A stretch of DNA of 13,028 nt, taken from Acidobacteriota bacterium (GTDB taxonomy: Bacteria > Acidobacteriota > Vicinamibacteria > Vicinamibacterales > Vicinamibacteraceae). Both the position numbers and the translations under genes were made by a program. Numbering within the stretch: position 1 is the stretch's first letter; the number at the start of each line of letters is the position of its first letter. Location of the stretch: NCBI GenBank assembly GCA_023418055.1, contig JAEZDP010000005.1:1-13028 (forward strand). The letters are read 5' to 3'. A model generated the notes under the pieces. The model made no database searches and was not told the DNA's origin. It saw nothing but the letters and a program-made list of their open reading frames with translations. Below, one piece after another: positions 1 through 6,329 of the stretch.

Positions 1-2
1 CG

Positions 3-1085
3 CTTCGACTTGCCCGCCAGACGGCACCTGCGGCGGCCCTGCCCTGGCTGGGCCTGGCGCTGTCGTGTCTGGCGTTCCCCCTCACCTACTGGCCGCTGTG
101 GGTGGATCCGCGCCAGTTCTCCGTACACATCGTCGTCCTGGCCCTGCTGTCCGCTCTGGTGGCTGCGACCTCCCGGCGTTCCCCGGTGACACGCGCGGTG
201 TTGGCGGCGGCGGCGTGCGTGGTGGCGTCGTTGTCCTACACGCCCGGCCTCTTCACGTGGCCGTTCGTGGGCATGGTGCTGTGGGGCCAGCCGGCGAGAC
301 CGCGGGCGCCGGCGATGGCGGTCTGGGCGGCAGGCGCCATGCTGCTCATCGGGCTGCACGGCGTCGACCTGATGAACGGCCCGACGCAGGCGGCTTCGGC
401 CGCCCCGCATCCGCTGGCCGCGGCCAATGCGGCCCTCGCAATCGCCGGACTGCCGGTGGCCCCAGCCCTCCTGCTGCTTGCGTACCTGCCGACGCGACTC
501 GTCGGACTCTGTGGTGTCGGGGCGTTGGCGTGGCTCGCCCTGGCCGCCTGGACGCGGGATGGGACCGCCCGCCTGCACGCGTTGCCGTGGATCGCGCTCG
601 GCGGTTGGGGCGCCGCCTACGCCCTTGCGTCTGGATGGGCGCGAGGTGGACTGCCGCTCGGCGCTCTCCACGACCCTCGCTTCGCGTACCTCGCGGCCCA
701 GATCTGGCTGGCTGTGGCGGTGTTGCTGGCACAGTACACCGCTCTGCCGCCGCTGGGGTCAGGACGGCCGCGGCGCGCGCGCCTGGCGGTGGTTGCGAGC
801 GTCGTCCTCGCGTTCAGCTACGGCGTCGCCAGCCTCCGTCCCTTCCTGGCACCCGGCGGCATCGGCCGATTCACGGCCACCCTCGAGGCCGGCAGGGAGT
901 GCCTCCTGCGCTTCAGGACGGCCGATTCGGACTGCCTCGCCCTGCTGTATCCCGAGCCGTCGCGTCTGCGCGAGATCGCGGCTCGGCTGCAAGCGCGTGA
1001 CGCCGCGTTCCTGCCACTGCCACAACCAGACGAGGCCACCGGCCCCACATCCGAACCCCGCGAGCAGCAGCAGCCCGAACAGTGA
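3..1085 (+). CDS. Multi-pass integral membrane protein, 5' end outside the window
   Basis: The frame is open from the left edge, so the N-terminus is missing; about 360 residues are present. About nine hydrophobic helices can be read, beginning with ALPWLGLALSCLAFPLTYWP and ending near VVASVVLAFSYGVASLRPF. A short soluble C-terminal stretch follows, with the pattern ECLLRF..ADSDCLALLYP.PSRLREIAARL. The segment SYTPGLFTWPFVGMVLWG resembles the S-x-GL-x-WP-x-G-x-x-L motif that I associate with uncharacterised polytopic proteins found near glycosyltransferases; this is from memory and not verified. The substrate is unknown; a role in lipid-linked sugar or polysaccharide handling is inferred only from the convergent GT2 gene. 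The last ~22 codons (LPQPDEATGP...QQQPEQ) are low complexity and lie opposite a membrane helix of the GT2, so the natural C-terminus may be earlier. An internal GTG at 102 is not the start because coding-like hydrophobic sequence continues upstream of it. Confidence 0.75.
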   Translation, partial: LRLARQTAPAAALPWLGLALSCLAFPLTYWPLWVDPRQFSVHIVVLALLSALVAATSRRSPVTRAVLAAAACVVASLSYTPGLFTWPFVGMVLWGQPARPRAPAMAVWAAGAMLLIGLHGVDLMNGPTQAASAAPHPLAAANAALAIAGLPVAPALLLLAYLPTRLVGLCGVGALAWLALAAWTRDGTARLHALPWIALGGWGAAYALASGWARGGLPLGALHDPRFAYLAAQIWLAVAVLLAQYTALPPLGSGRPRRARLAVVASVVLAFSYGVASLRPFLAPGGIGRFTATLEAGRECLLRFRTADSDCLALLYPEPSRLREIAARLQARDAAFLPLPQPDEATGPTSEPREQQQPEQ

Positions 1086-1832
1086 CGTCGCCTCTGGACG
1101 TGTCGCGCGGGTCATGGCAGCGGCGCCGGCGAGAACCGCGGCCCCTCCCAGAGCCATGTAGCCTGGCAGGCGCGACCACTCGACGACGATGCGCCACACG
1201 AAGGCCATGAGCGCGACAAGTGTGTAGCTGCTCTCGCCACGCACACGCGCACGGTGAACGACGGGCACATTTGCCGGTGACCGGCTCGCGAGCAGGGCTT
1301 GTCCGCGGATGTACGGCACTGGCCCGTCGTAGCTGCACAGGGCCTCGACGATGTCTCGCCGCAGCACCCGGAAGCTGCTGACCGCCAGGTCTCGCGGCGC
1401 GCCGAACACCCGGCGGTCGAGCCATCGCACGACGGCGCTGCCCGGCCGCCGCCATGCCGCGTGGTGCGGCGTGCCGAACTGCGCGAACACCACGTCATGG
1501 CCCTCCTGGGCCTTCCGCACCAGCGCCGGCAATGCCTCGGGTGGATGTTGCAGGTCGTCGTCCAGACAGACGACGAACTCGCCGGCCGACGCTCGCAGTC
1601 CGGTGAGCAGCGCGGCATGCTGCCCGCCATTGCGCGGCAGCGCGATCACCGTGAGACGCCGGTGAACGGCCGCCCGCTGCCGCAGGACAGCAAGGCTGCC
1701 GTCACGGCTGCCATCGTCGACCGCGATCACCTCGTGCGCCCATCCTTCCCGCTCGCACGCCTGCACGACGCGGTCGATCGTCTCGCCGATCACCTCGGCG
1801 CTGTTGTAGACGGGGATGACGACGGAGATCAC
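759..1832 (-). CDS. GT2 family glycosyltransferase, ArnC/polyprenyl-phosphate type
   Basis: This should transfer a sugar from a nucleotide donor to a polyprenyl phosphate at the cytoplasmic face of the inner membrane. Numbered from the GTG at 1832, the N-terminus ISVVIPVYN is the classic GT-A opening, followed by AVDDGSRDGS (about 38-47) and CLDDDLQHPPE with the DxD metal site (about 89-99). A GESSYTL motif near 199-205 comes just before the membrane part, as in ArnC and DPM1-like enzymes. Two C-terminal helices span about 206-240 and 250-271. The family normally stops soon after the second helix, but this frame runs ~85 residues further (LQPSRDLAQT... to APRPS) opposite the membrane-protein gene. 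That tail is probably run-on or due to a lost stop. I chose GTG 1832 over a TTG at 1892 because homology begins there and a TACGCT box ends 6 nt upstream. The acceptor and sugar cannot be told. Confidence 0.85.
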   Translation of the reverse strand: MISVVIPVYNSAEVIGETIDRVVQACEREGWAHEVIAVDDGSRDGSLAVLRQRAAVHRRLTVIALPRNGGQHAALLTGLRASAGEFVVCLDDDLQHPPEALPALVRKAQEGHDVVFAQFGTPHHAAWRRPGSAVVRWLDRRVFGAPRDLAVSSFRVLRRDIVEALCSYDGPVPYIRGQALLASRSPANVPVVHRARVRGESSYTLVALMAFVWRIVVEWSRLPGYMALGGAAVLAGAAAMTRATRPEATSLFGLLLLAGFGCGAGGLVWLWQWQERGVTRLQPSRDLAQTRRLGIQQGEAVRIGRPEAQEALPAGLEGGRESADAAGCQEGTEAGDAVAEREDDARNHRQARAPRPS

Positions 1833-1838
1833 GGAAGC

Positions 1839-1844
1839 AGCGTA
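1839..1844 (-). promoter_or_regulatory. Candidate -10 box of the GT2 gene
   Basis: TACGCT on the minus strand matches TANNNT and is separated from the GTG at 1832 by only six bases (GCTTCC), with no Shine-Dalgarno between. That spacing is what a leaderless transcript would need. No convincing -35 box was seen. Confidence 0.35.
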
Positions 1845-1890
1845 ACGCGGCCCGCAGCGCCGAGTCACAGGGCATGGCGCCGAGCCGCGC

Positions 1891-1945
1891 AAGGCGCAAG
1901 GCGCAAGGCGTAGGCGTAAGGCGTAAGGCGTACGGCATGAGGCGT
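1891..1945. repeat. Imperfect heptamer tandem repeat, AAGGCGY
   Basis: Eight successive units can be read: AAGGCGC twice, AAGGCGT, AGGCGT (one base short), AAGGCGT twice, then the degenerate ACGGCAT and GAGGCGT. The tract ends one base before the TACTAT box of the GH15 gene, so it occupies the -35 and upstream region. The seven-base unit, one base-deleted copy and decaying last copies are typical of slippage-prone microsatellites. Similar AAGGCGT tracts are scattered in some high-GC genomes as I recall, but this is not verified here. Confidence 0.85.
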
Positions 1946-1946
1946 G

Positions 1947-1952
1947 TACTAT
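1947..1952 (+). promoter_or_regulatory. Candidate -10 box of the GH15 gene
   Basis: TACTAT is one of very few AT-rich hexamers in the region and lies ten bases before the ATG at 1963. No Shine-Dalgarno lies between (CCTCCTCCCA is pyrimidine-rich). Transcription would begin almost at the start codon, giving a very short or absent leader. The -35 position falls inside the heptamer repeat. Confidence 0.45.
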
Positions 1953-1962
1953 CCTCCTCCCA

Positions 1963-3753
1963 ATGGCCTCCCTTATCGAAGACTACGCGCTCATCGGCGA
2001 CTGCGAGACCGCGGCGCTCGTCTCGCGCACCGGGTCGATCGACTGGCTCTGCTTCCCCCGCTTCGACTCGGGCGCCTGTTTTGCCGCGCTTCTCGGCACC
2101 CCCGATCATGGGCGGTGGCTGCTCGCGCCGGAGGGCGAGATTCGCAAGGTGACGCGCGCGTATCGTGGCGACACGCTCGTGCTCGACACCACGTTCGAGA
2201 CCGCCGACGGCGTGGTGATGGTCACCGACTGCATGCCGATTCGCACCTCGGAGCCAGACCTCGTGCGCCTGGTGCGCGGCATCAGCGGGCGTGTCCGGAT
2301 GCGCACCGAACTGGTGGTGCGCTTCGACTACGGCAGCATCACGCCGTGGGTGCGGCGCGAGAACGGCGGCGTCCGGGCCATCGCCGGGCCAGATTCGCTC
2401 GAGGTGCGTACGCCGGTGGCCCTTCGCGGTGAGCACTGGACGACGATCGGCGAGTTCGAGGTTGGCCCCGGCGACGAAGTGCCCTTCGTACTCCACTGGC
2501 ATCGCTCGCACGTGCCCGCACCTCCGCCCATCGACGCCTCGGCCGCGGTGCAGGCCACGGTGGACTGGTGGGAGGAGTGGTCCGCGCGCTGCACCTATGA
2601 GGGCGAGTACCGTGAGGCCGTCATCCGGTCGCTCATCACGCTGAAGGCCCTCACCTACGCGCCCACCGGCGGCATCGTCGCCGCGGCGACGACGTCGCTG
2701 CCCGAACACATCGGCGGCCCGAGGAACTGGGACTACCGCTACTGCTGGCTTCGCGACGCCACCTTCACGCTCATCGCGCTGATTCAGTGCGGCTACACCG
2801 ACGAGGCGCGGGCGTGGCGCAAGTGGTTGCTCCGGGCGGTGGCCGGGCGTGGCGAAGAGCTGCACATCATGTACGGCCTGGCCGGCGAGCGCCGCCTTCC
2901 CGAGAGCGAACTCCCCTGGCTGCCCGGCTACGAGAACTCGCGCCCGGTGCGTGTGGGGAATGCCGCGTACGCACAGTTCCAGCTGGACGTCTTCGGCGAA
3001 GTGCTCGACTGTCTGCACCTGGGCCGCCACTACGGTCTCACCGACGGAATGCAGGACTGGCGCATCGAACTCGAGTTGCTCAAGCGCCTCGAGAACGTGT
3101 GGCGTGAGCCCGACGAGGGCATCTGGGAGGTCCGCGGCCCGCAGCGCCACTTCACGCACTCGAAGCTGATGGCCTGGGTGGCCTTCGACCGCGCCGTCAA
3201 GGACGTGGAGCGGTTCGGCCTCGACGGGCCCGCAGACCGCTGGAGGCAGTTGCGCGACACGCTGCATCACGAGATCTGCACACGCGGCTTCAACCACCAC
3301 CGCAATACGTTCGTGCAATCCTACGGGTCCACCGAAGTGGATGCCGCGCTGCTCGTCATGGCCGAGACGGGGTTCCTTCCGCCGGACGACCAGCGCATCG
3401 TCGGCACGGTGGCGGCCGTCGAAGCGGACCTGATGCGCGGCGGCTTCGTGGACCGCTACCGCTCGGCCAGCGGCGTGGATGGCCTGCCCCACGGTGAGGG
3501 CGCGTTCCTGCTGTGCACCTTCTGGCTGGCGGACAACTACGCGCTCATGGGCCGGAAGGCCGAGGCCAGGGACGTGTTCGAGCGCCTGCTCTCCATCCGG
3601 AACGACGTCGGCCTGCTGGCCGAAGAGTACGACCCGCACGACCGCCGCCAGTTGGGCAACTTCCCGCAGGCCTTCTCACACCTGGGTCTCATCAACACGG
3701 CCCTGAACCTCAGCGCCGCCGACGCGCCGGCCCGATTGCGCACGCGCGTCTGA
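1963..3753 (+). CDS. Glycoside hydrolase family 15 protein (glucoamylase/trehalase type)
   Basis: The 596-aa protein has the usual length and two-part layout of prokaryotic GH15 enzymes. An N-terminal beta-sandwich domain (about 1-205) starts with IEDYALIGDCETAALVSRTGSIDWLCFPRFDS, given here only as the family hallmark region at residues 5-36. An (alpha/alpha)6 barrel follows (about 215-585). Barrel motifs include GGPRNWDYRYCWLRDA (251-266), PDEGIWEVRG with the likely general acid E389, and LLAEEYDP with the likely general base at E554 or E555, then GNFPQAFSHLGLIN. It would release glucose from alpha-linked oligosaccharides or hydrolyse trehalose; the sequence alone does not decide which. There is no signal peptide, so it acts in the cytoplasm. 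The ATG at 1963 begins the conserved N-terminus directly. Flanking genes on this strand are spaced enough for it to be a single unit. Confidence 0.95.
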   Translation: MASLIEDYALIGDCETAALVSRTGSIDWLCFPRFDSGACFAALLGTPDHGRWLLAPEGEIRKVTRAYRGDTLVLDTTFETADGVVMVTDCMPIRTSEPDLVRLVRGISGRVRMRTELVVRFDYGSITPWVRRENGGVRAIAGPDSLEVRTPVALRGEHWTTIGEFEVGPGDEVPFVLHWHRSHVPAPPPIDASAAVQATVDWWEEWSARCTYEGEYREAVIRSLITLKALTYAPTGGIVAAATTSLPEHIGGPRNWDYRYCWLRDATFTLIALIQCGYTDEARAWRKWLLRAVAGRGEELHIMYGLAGERRLPESELPWLPGYENSRPVRVGNAAYAQFQLDVFGEVLDCLHLGRHYGLTDGMQDWRIELELLKRLENVWREPDEGIWEVRGPQRHFTHSKLMAWVAFDRAVKDVERFGLDGPADRWRQLRDTLHHEICTRGFNHHRNTFVQSYGSTEVDAALLVMAETGFLPPDDQRIVGTVAAVEADLMRGGFVDRYRSASGVDGLPHGEGAFLLCTFWLADNYALMGRKAEARDVFERLLSIRNDVGLLAEEYDPHDRRQLGNFPQAFSHLGLINTALNLSAADAPARLRTRV

Positions 3754-3823
3754 ACCCCCCCCGCCCCCGGCCCCGGCGCACGGCCCACAGGCCCACGGCG
3801 CCGTCTGCCGCTCTCCGTTCGCT

Positions 3824-3843
3824 GGTGACGGGCAGGGGTCACC
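3824..3843. promoter_or_regulatory. Inverted repeat upstream of the hybrid kinase gene
   Basis: GGTGAC (3824-3829) and GTCACC (3838-3843) form a 6-bp dyad around an eight-base spacer, extendable by a G·T and a C-G pair. It lies about 37 bases before the TAGAAT box, a possible operator position, or it may help end GH15 transcription. There is no T-run. In a genome this GC-rich, a 6-bp dyad can occur by chance. Confidence 0.25.
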
Positions 3844-3879
3844 GGCCACCGCCCGCGAACCGCGGGGCTACGCTTCCGC

Positions 3880-3885
3880 TAGAAT
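3880..3885 (+). promoter_or_regulatory. Candidate -10 box of the hybrid kinase gene, leaderless geometry
   Basis: TAGAAT is followed by six bases (CGGCGG) and then the ATG at 3892. With a normal 6-7 base distance from -10 box to transcription start, the mRNA would begin at or next to the start codon. The intervening CGGCGG is too close to the ATG to act as a ribosome binding site. Confidence 0.5.
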
Positions 3886-3891
3886 CGGCGG

Positions 3892-6012
3892 ATGGCTCGG
3901 GCCCGCACCGGGTGGTTCATCGCTGGCCTGTTGCCGCTCGTCGTGGCGAGCGCGAGTGTCGTGGCCTCGGCGGGAGGCCAGGTGGTGCCACCGCCCGACC
4001 GCACCGAGCCCCGTTCAGAGAACCCCAGGCCCATCCGTGTCGGCGTGCTCACCGACAACTACCCCTTGTCGTTCACCGACGGCGACCAGCCCGTTGGCTT
4101 CGTCGTGGACCTGCTGGCGGCGATCGAAGAGGTGATGGGCCTGCACTTCGAGCGCGTGCCCGGGACGACCGACGTCATCACGCGCGCGTTCGTCAGCGGT
4201 GATCTCGACATGCTGCAGACCTACGCCGACGATCCCGCACGCGAGTCGTACGCCGATTTCTCGGTGCCCTACCTGACGATGGCCGGGTCCATCTTCGCCA
4301 GGCGCGACCTGCGCGGCATCGAACGACTCGAGGACCTGCGCGGGCGCCGTGTGCTCGTGCATCGCGGCAGCGTCGGCGAGCGGCTGCTCATCGAGGCGGG
4401 GCTTGCGGACACGGTCGTCCACGTGCCGTCGGTGGAAGCGGCGCTCGAGCGGCTCGAGGCTGGCGAGGGCGACGCCACGCTCGTCACACGGCTGCGCGGC
4501 CTGATGACCGTCCATCGCCGCGGCATGCGCAACGTGGTCGCCGTCGGTGAGCCGGTGCCGGGGTACGAGGTGCGCTACGCGTTTGCCGTGCGCGACGGCG
4601 ATCGGCACCTGCTCGCGCGACTCAACGAAGGCCTGGCGATTGTCGAGCGGACGGGTCGGGCCAGCGAGATCTACCAGCGATGGTTCGGCCCCGTGGAGCC
4701 CCGGCGCTACAGCCCCTTCCAGATTGCGCTGGCGGTCAGCGCGGGGCTTGCCGTGGCCCTGGCGGTGGCCGTCTGGAGCATGAAGCGTCAGCGAGTGCTT
4801 TCAGACAGGCTGCGCGAGCAGGAGCAGCAGATGCACCGGGCCCAGAAGCTCGAGGCCATCGGCACGCTTTCGAGCGGCATCGCGCACGACTTCAACAACA
4901 TCCTGACCACGATCATCGGAAACGCGGAGCTATTGCAGGCCGACCTGCCGCGTGGCGCGCCTGCCGCCGAGGCTGCCGGTGACATTCTCTCGGCCGCCGA
5001 GCGCGCGCAGCGGCTCGTGGCCCAGATCCTCACCTTCAGCCGCCGGACCGAGCCCAGGCGCGAGGTGCTGAACGTGTCGGCCGTCGTCGAGGACGCCGTC
5101 CGCTTCCTGCGCGCGACGACGCCGACGACGATCGCGATTCGCCATCGTCGGCCGGACGAGGCGTTGCACGTGGATGGCGATGCCACGCAGCTGCACCAGG
5201 CCCTGATGAACGTCGGCACGAACGCGGCGCATGCGATGCGCGACGCGGCGGGCGGCAGCATCGACATCTTCGAGCAGCGGATCACGCTCGACGTTGCGGC
5301 CGCAGCACGCGTGCACGTGCCGCCTGGCGAGTATGCCTGCGTGACGCTGCGCGACACCGGGTGCGGCATTGCGCCCGACGTGCTGCCGAGGGTGTTCGAT
5401 CCGTTCTACACCACCAAGGCGCCGGGAGAAGGCACCGGACTCGGGCTGGCCGTCGTGCTCGGCGTCATGCAGGCTCACGGAGGCGGCGTGGCCGTGTCGA
5501 GCGCGCAGGGGCTCGGCACCGAGGTCCGGCTCTACCTGCCCCTGGCACCGGCTCCCGAACGTCCGCCAGAGGCACAGGTCCCGTCTCAGGCGGCGCCTGC
5601 GCGGCCGACAGGCCGAGGCCAGCGGGTGCTGCTTGTCGACGACGAAGAGCCCATCGTCCGGAGCATGACGCTCGTGCTGAGGCGACTGGGGTACGAGGTG
5701 TCAGGCCACACCGAACCCACCGAGGCGCTGGCGCAGTTTGAGCTGCACCCGCAGACCATCGACGTGGTCATCACCGACCTGACCATGCCAGACCTCGGAG
5801 GGCTGGACGTGGTGCAGCGTGTGCGTCAGCGACGACCCGATGTGCCCGTGCTGCTCGTGAGCGGGTTCATTGCTGAAGGCGATCTCGCGAGGGCACGGGC
5901 GCTCGGCGTCGACGCCGTCATCGACAAGCCGCTGTCGGTGGACGCGCTCGCCCACGCACTCGACCGCTGCCTCACCGCGCGGAGGCCCGCGCCGAGTGCC
6001 CCGGCGACCTGA
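3892..6012 (+). CDS. Hybrid sensor histidine kinase with periplasmic solute-binding domain and receiver
   Basis: The 706-aa protein reads as a BvgS/EvgS-like sensor. A signal or anchor segment (about 8-27) is followed by a bacterial extracellular solute-binding family 3 domain (about 45-268, starting RPIRVGVLTDNYPLSF). A transmembrane helix (275-297) and a short charged linker (298-318) lead to a dimerisation/phosphoacceptor helix with H332 in SSGIAHDFNNIL. The ATP-binding domain has an N-box (N440/N444), DTGCGI with D488, DPFYTTK, and GEGTGLGL (512-519). A linker rich in P and A leads to a receiver (about 577-692) with D583/D584, phosphoacceptor D629 (TDLTMPD), S657 and K679. It should sense a small periplasmic ligand and phosphorylate itself and its receiver. 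There is no HAMP, PAS, Hpt or output domain, and no partner regulator in the window, so the downstream target is unknown. Confidence 0.95.
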   Translation: MARARTGWFIAGLLPLVVASASVVASAGGQVVPPPDRTEPRSENPRPIRVGVLTDNYPLSFTDGDQPVGFVVDLLAAIEEVMGLHFERVPGTTDVITRAFVSGDLDMLQTYADDPARESYADFSVPYLTMAGSIFARRDLRGIERLEDLRGRRVLVHRGSVGERLLIEAGLADTVVHVPSVEAALERLEAGEGDATLVTRLRGLMTVHRRGMRNVVAVGEPVPGYEVRYAFAVRDGDRHLLARLNEGLAIVERTGRASEIYQRWFGPVEPRRYSPFQIALAVSAGLAVALAVAVWSMKRQRVLSDRLREQEQQMHRAQKLEAIGTLSSGIAHDFNNILTTIIGNAELLQADLPRGAPAAEAAGDILSAAERAQRLVAQILTFSRRTEPRREVLNVSAVVEDAVRFLRATTPTTIAIRHRRPDEALHVDGDATQLHQALMNVGTNAAHAMRDAAGGSIDIFEQRITLDVAAAARVHVPPGEYACVTLRDTGCGIAPDVLPRVFDPFYTTKAPGEGTGLGLAVVLGVMQAHGGGVAVSSAQGLGTEVRLYLPLAPAPERPPEAQVPSQAAPARPTGRGQRVLLVDDEEPIVRSMTLVLRRLGYEVSGHTEPTEALAQFELHPQTIDVVITDLTMPDLGGLDVVQRVRQRRPDVPVLLVSGFIAEGDLARARALGVDAVIDKPLSVDALAHALDRCLTARRPAPSAPAT

Positions 6013-6042
6013 GCGACAGGCGGTCGGCAGGCTCGAGCTGCC

Positions 6043-6136
6043 GCAGGTCTGACCCCAGCACCACACGCGGCAGGTCTGACCCCGGGACGACGCGCGGCAG
6101 GTCTGACCCGGGACGACGTGCCGCAGGTCTGACCCC
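6043..6136. repeat. Four-copy tandem array with 27-bp period, GCAGGTCTGACCCC core
   Basis: Cores begin at 6043, 6070, 6097 and 6123, i.e. steps of 27, 27 and 26 bases. Copies 1, 2 and 4 are identical over 14 bases; copy 3 reads GACCCG at its end. The spacers in copies 2 and 3 are also nearly alike (GGGACGACG), so the whole 27-mer was duplicated. Each core contains GGTC-T-GACC, a dyad of 4-bp arms around one base. GGGGTCAGACC-type elements are, from memory, widespread REP-like sequences in several high-GC phyla. The array fills most of the gap between the kinase stop and the CxxC micro-gene promoter. Confidence 0.9.
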
Positions 6137-6162
6137 ACGCCCCCCCACGCCCACCGGTGCGA

Positions 6163-6168
6163 TACTGT
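6163..6168 (+). promoter_or_regulatory. Candidate -10 box of the small CxxC gene
   Basis: TACTGT fits TANNNT and ends 11 bases before the ATG at 6180; no Shine-Dalgarno is seen in GGCGTCCGGCC. The fourth copy of the 27-bp repeat array ends 26 bases upstream of the box. Confidence 0.35.
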
Positions 6169-6179
6169 GGCGTCCGGCC

Positions 6180-6329
6180 ATGCACCACAAACGCCATCGA
6201 CCCAAACATCGCCGCGGGGGCTGTCTCTACTGCAAGCCGCACAAGGACGACCGCGCCGTGAAGACCACGCGTTACAAGGGCTTGCGTGTGCCGCGGGTCG
6301 TCTCGCGTATGGCGCGCGATGCCGACTGA
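6180..6329 (+). CDS. Small basic CxxC protein, 49 aa
   Basis: This short gene encodes MHHKRHRPKHRRGGCLYCKP at its N-terminus and ends RMARDAD. The first dozen residues are almost all His, Lys, Arg and Pro, and are followed by GGCLYCKPHKDDR with one CxxC pair (C15, C18). His residues nearby (H2, H3, H6, H10, H21) could complete a metal site. I recall many bacterial genomes carrying similar unnamed micro-proteins with a K/R/H-rich start and an x-G-C-L-x-C-K-P motif, which is why I call it real; this was not checked. A basic tail plus CxxC suggests nucleic-acid or ribosome binding, as inference only. It would act in the cytoplasm. G/C dominates the third codon positions. Its last 58 bases overlap the 3' end of the TPR gene on the other strand. 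Confidence 0.75.
   Translation: MHHKRHRPKHRRGGCLYCKPHKDDRAVKTTRYKGLRVPRVVSRMARDAD

Noticed and set aside
65..1000. A 311-codon frame over the left-edge gene
   Set aside because: Arg/Gly-rich shadow; the alternative frame gives nine coherent membrane helices.
1702..3639. A 645-codon open frame on the minus strand
   Set aside because: It is antisense to the well-supported GH15 gene, has no family motif, and arises because high-GC codons rarely make stops on the opposite strand.
6043..6136. Possible CRISPR array
   Set aside because: Repeat cores are only ~14 bp with ~13-bp spacers that are themselves similar, and no cas gene is near.
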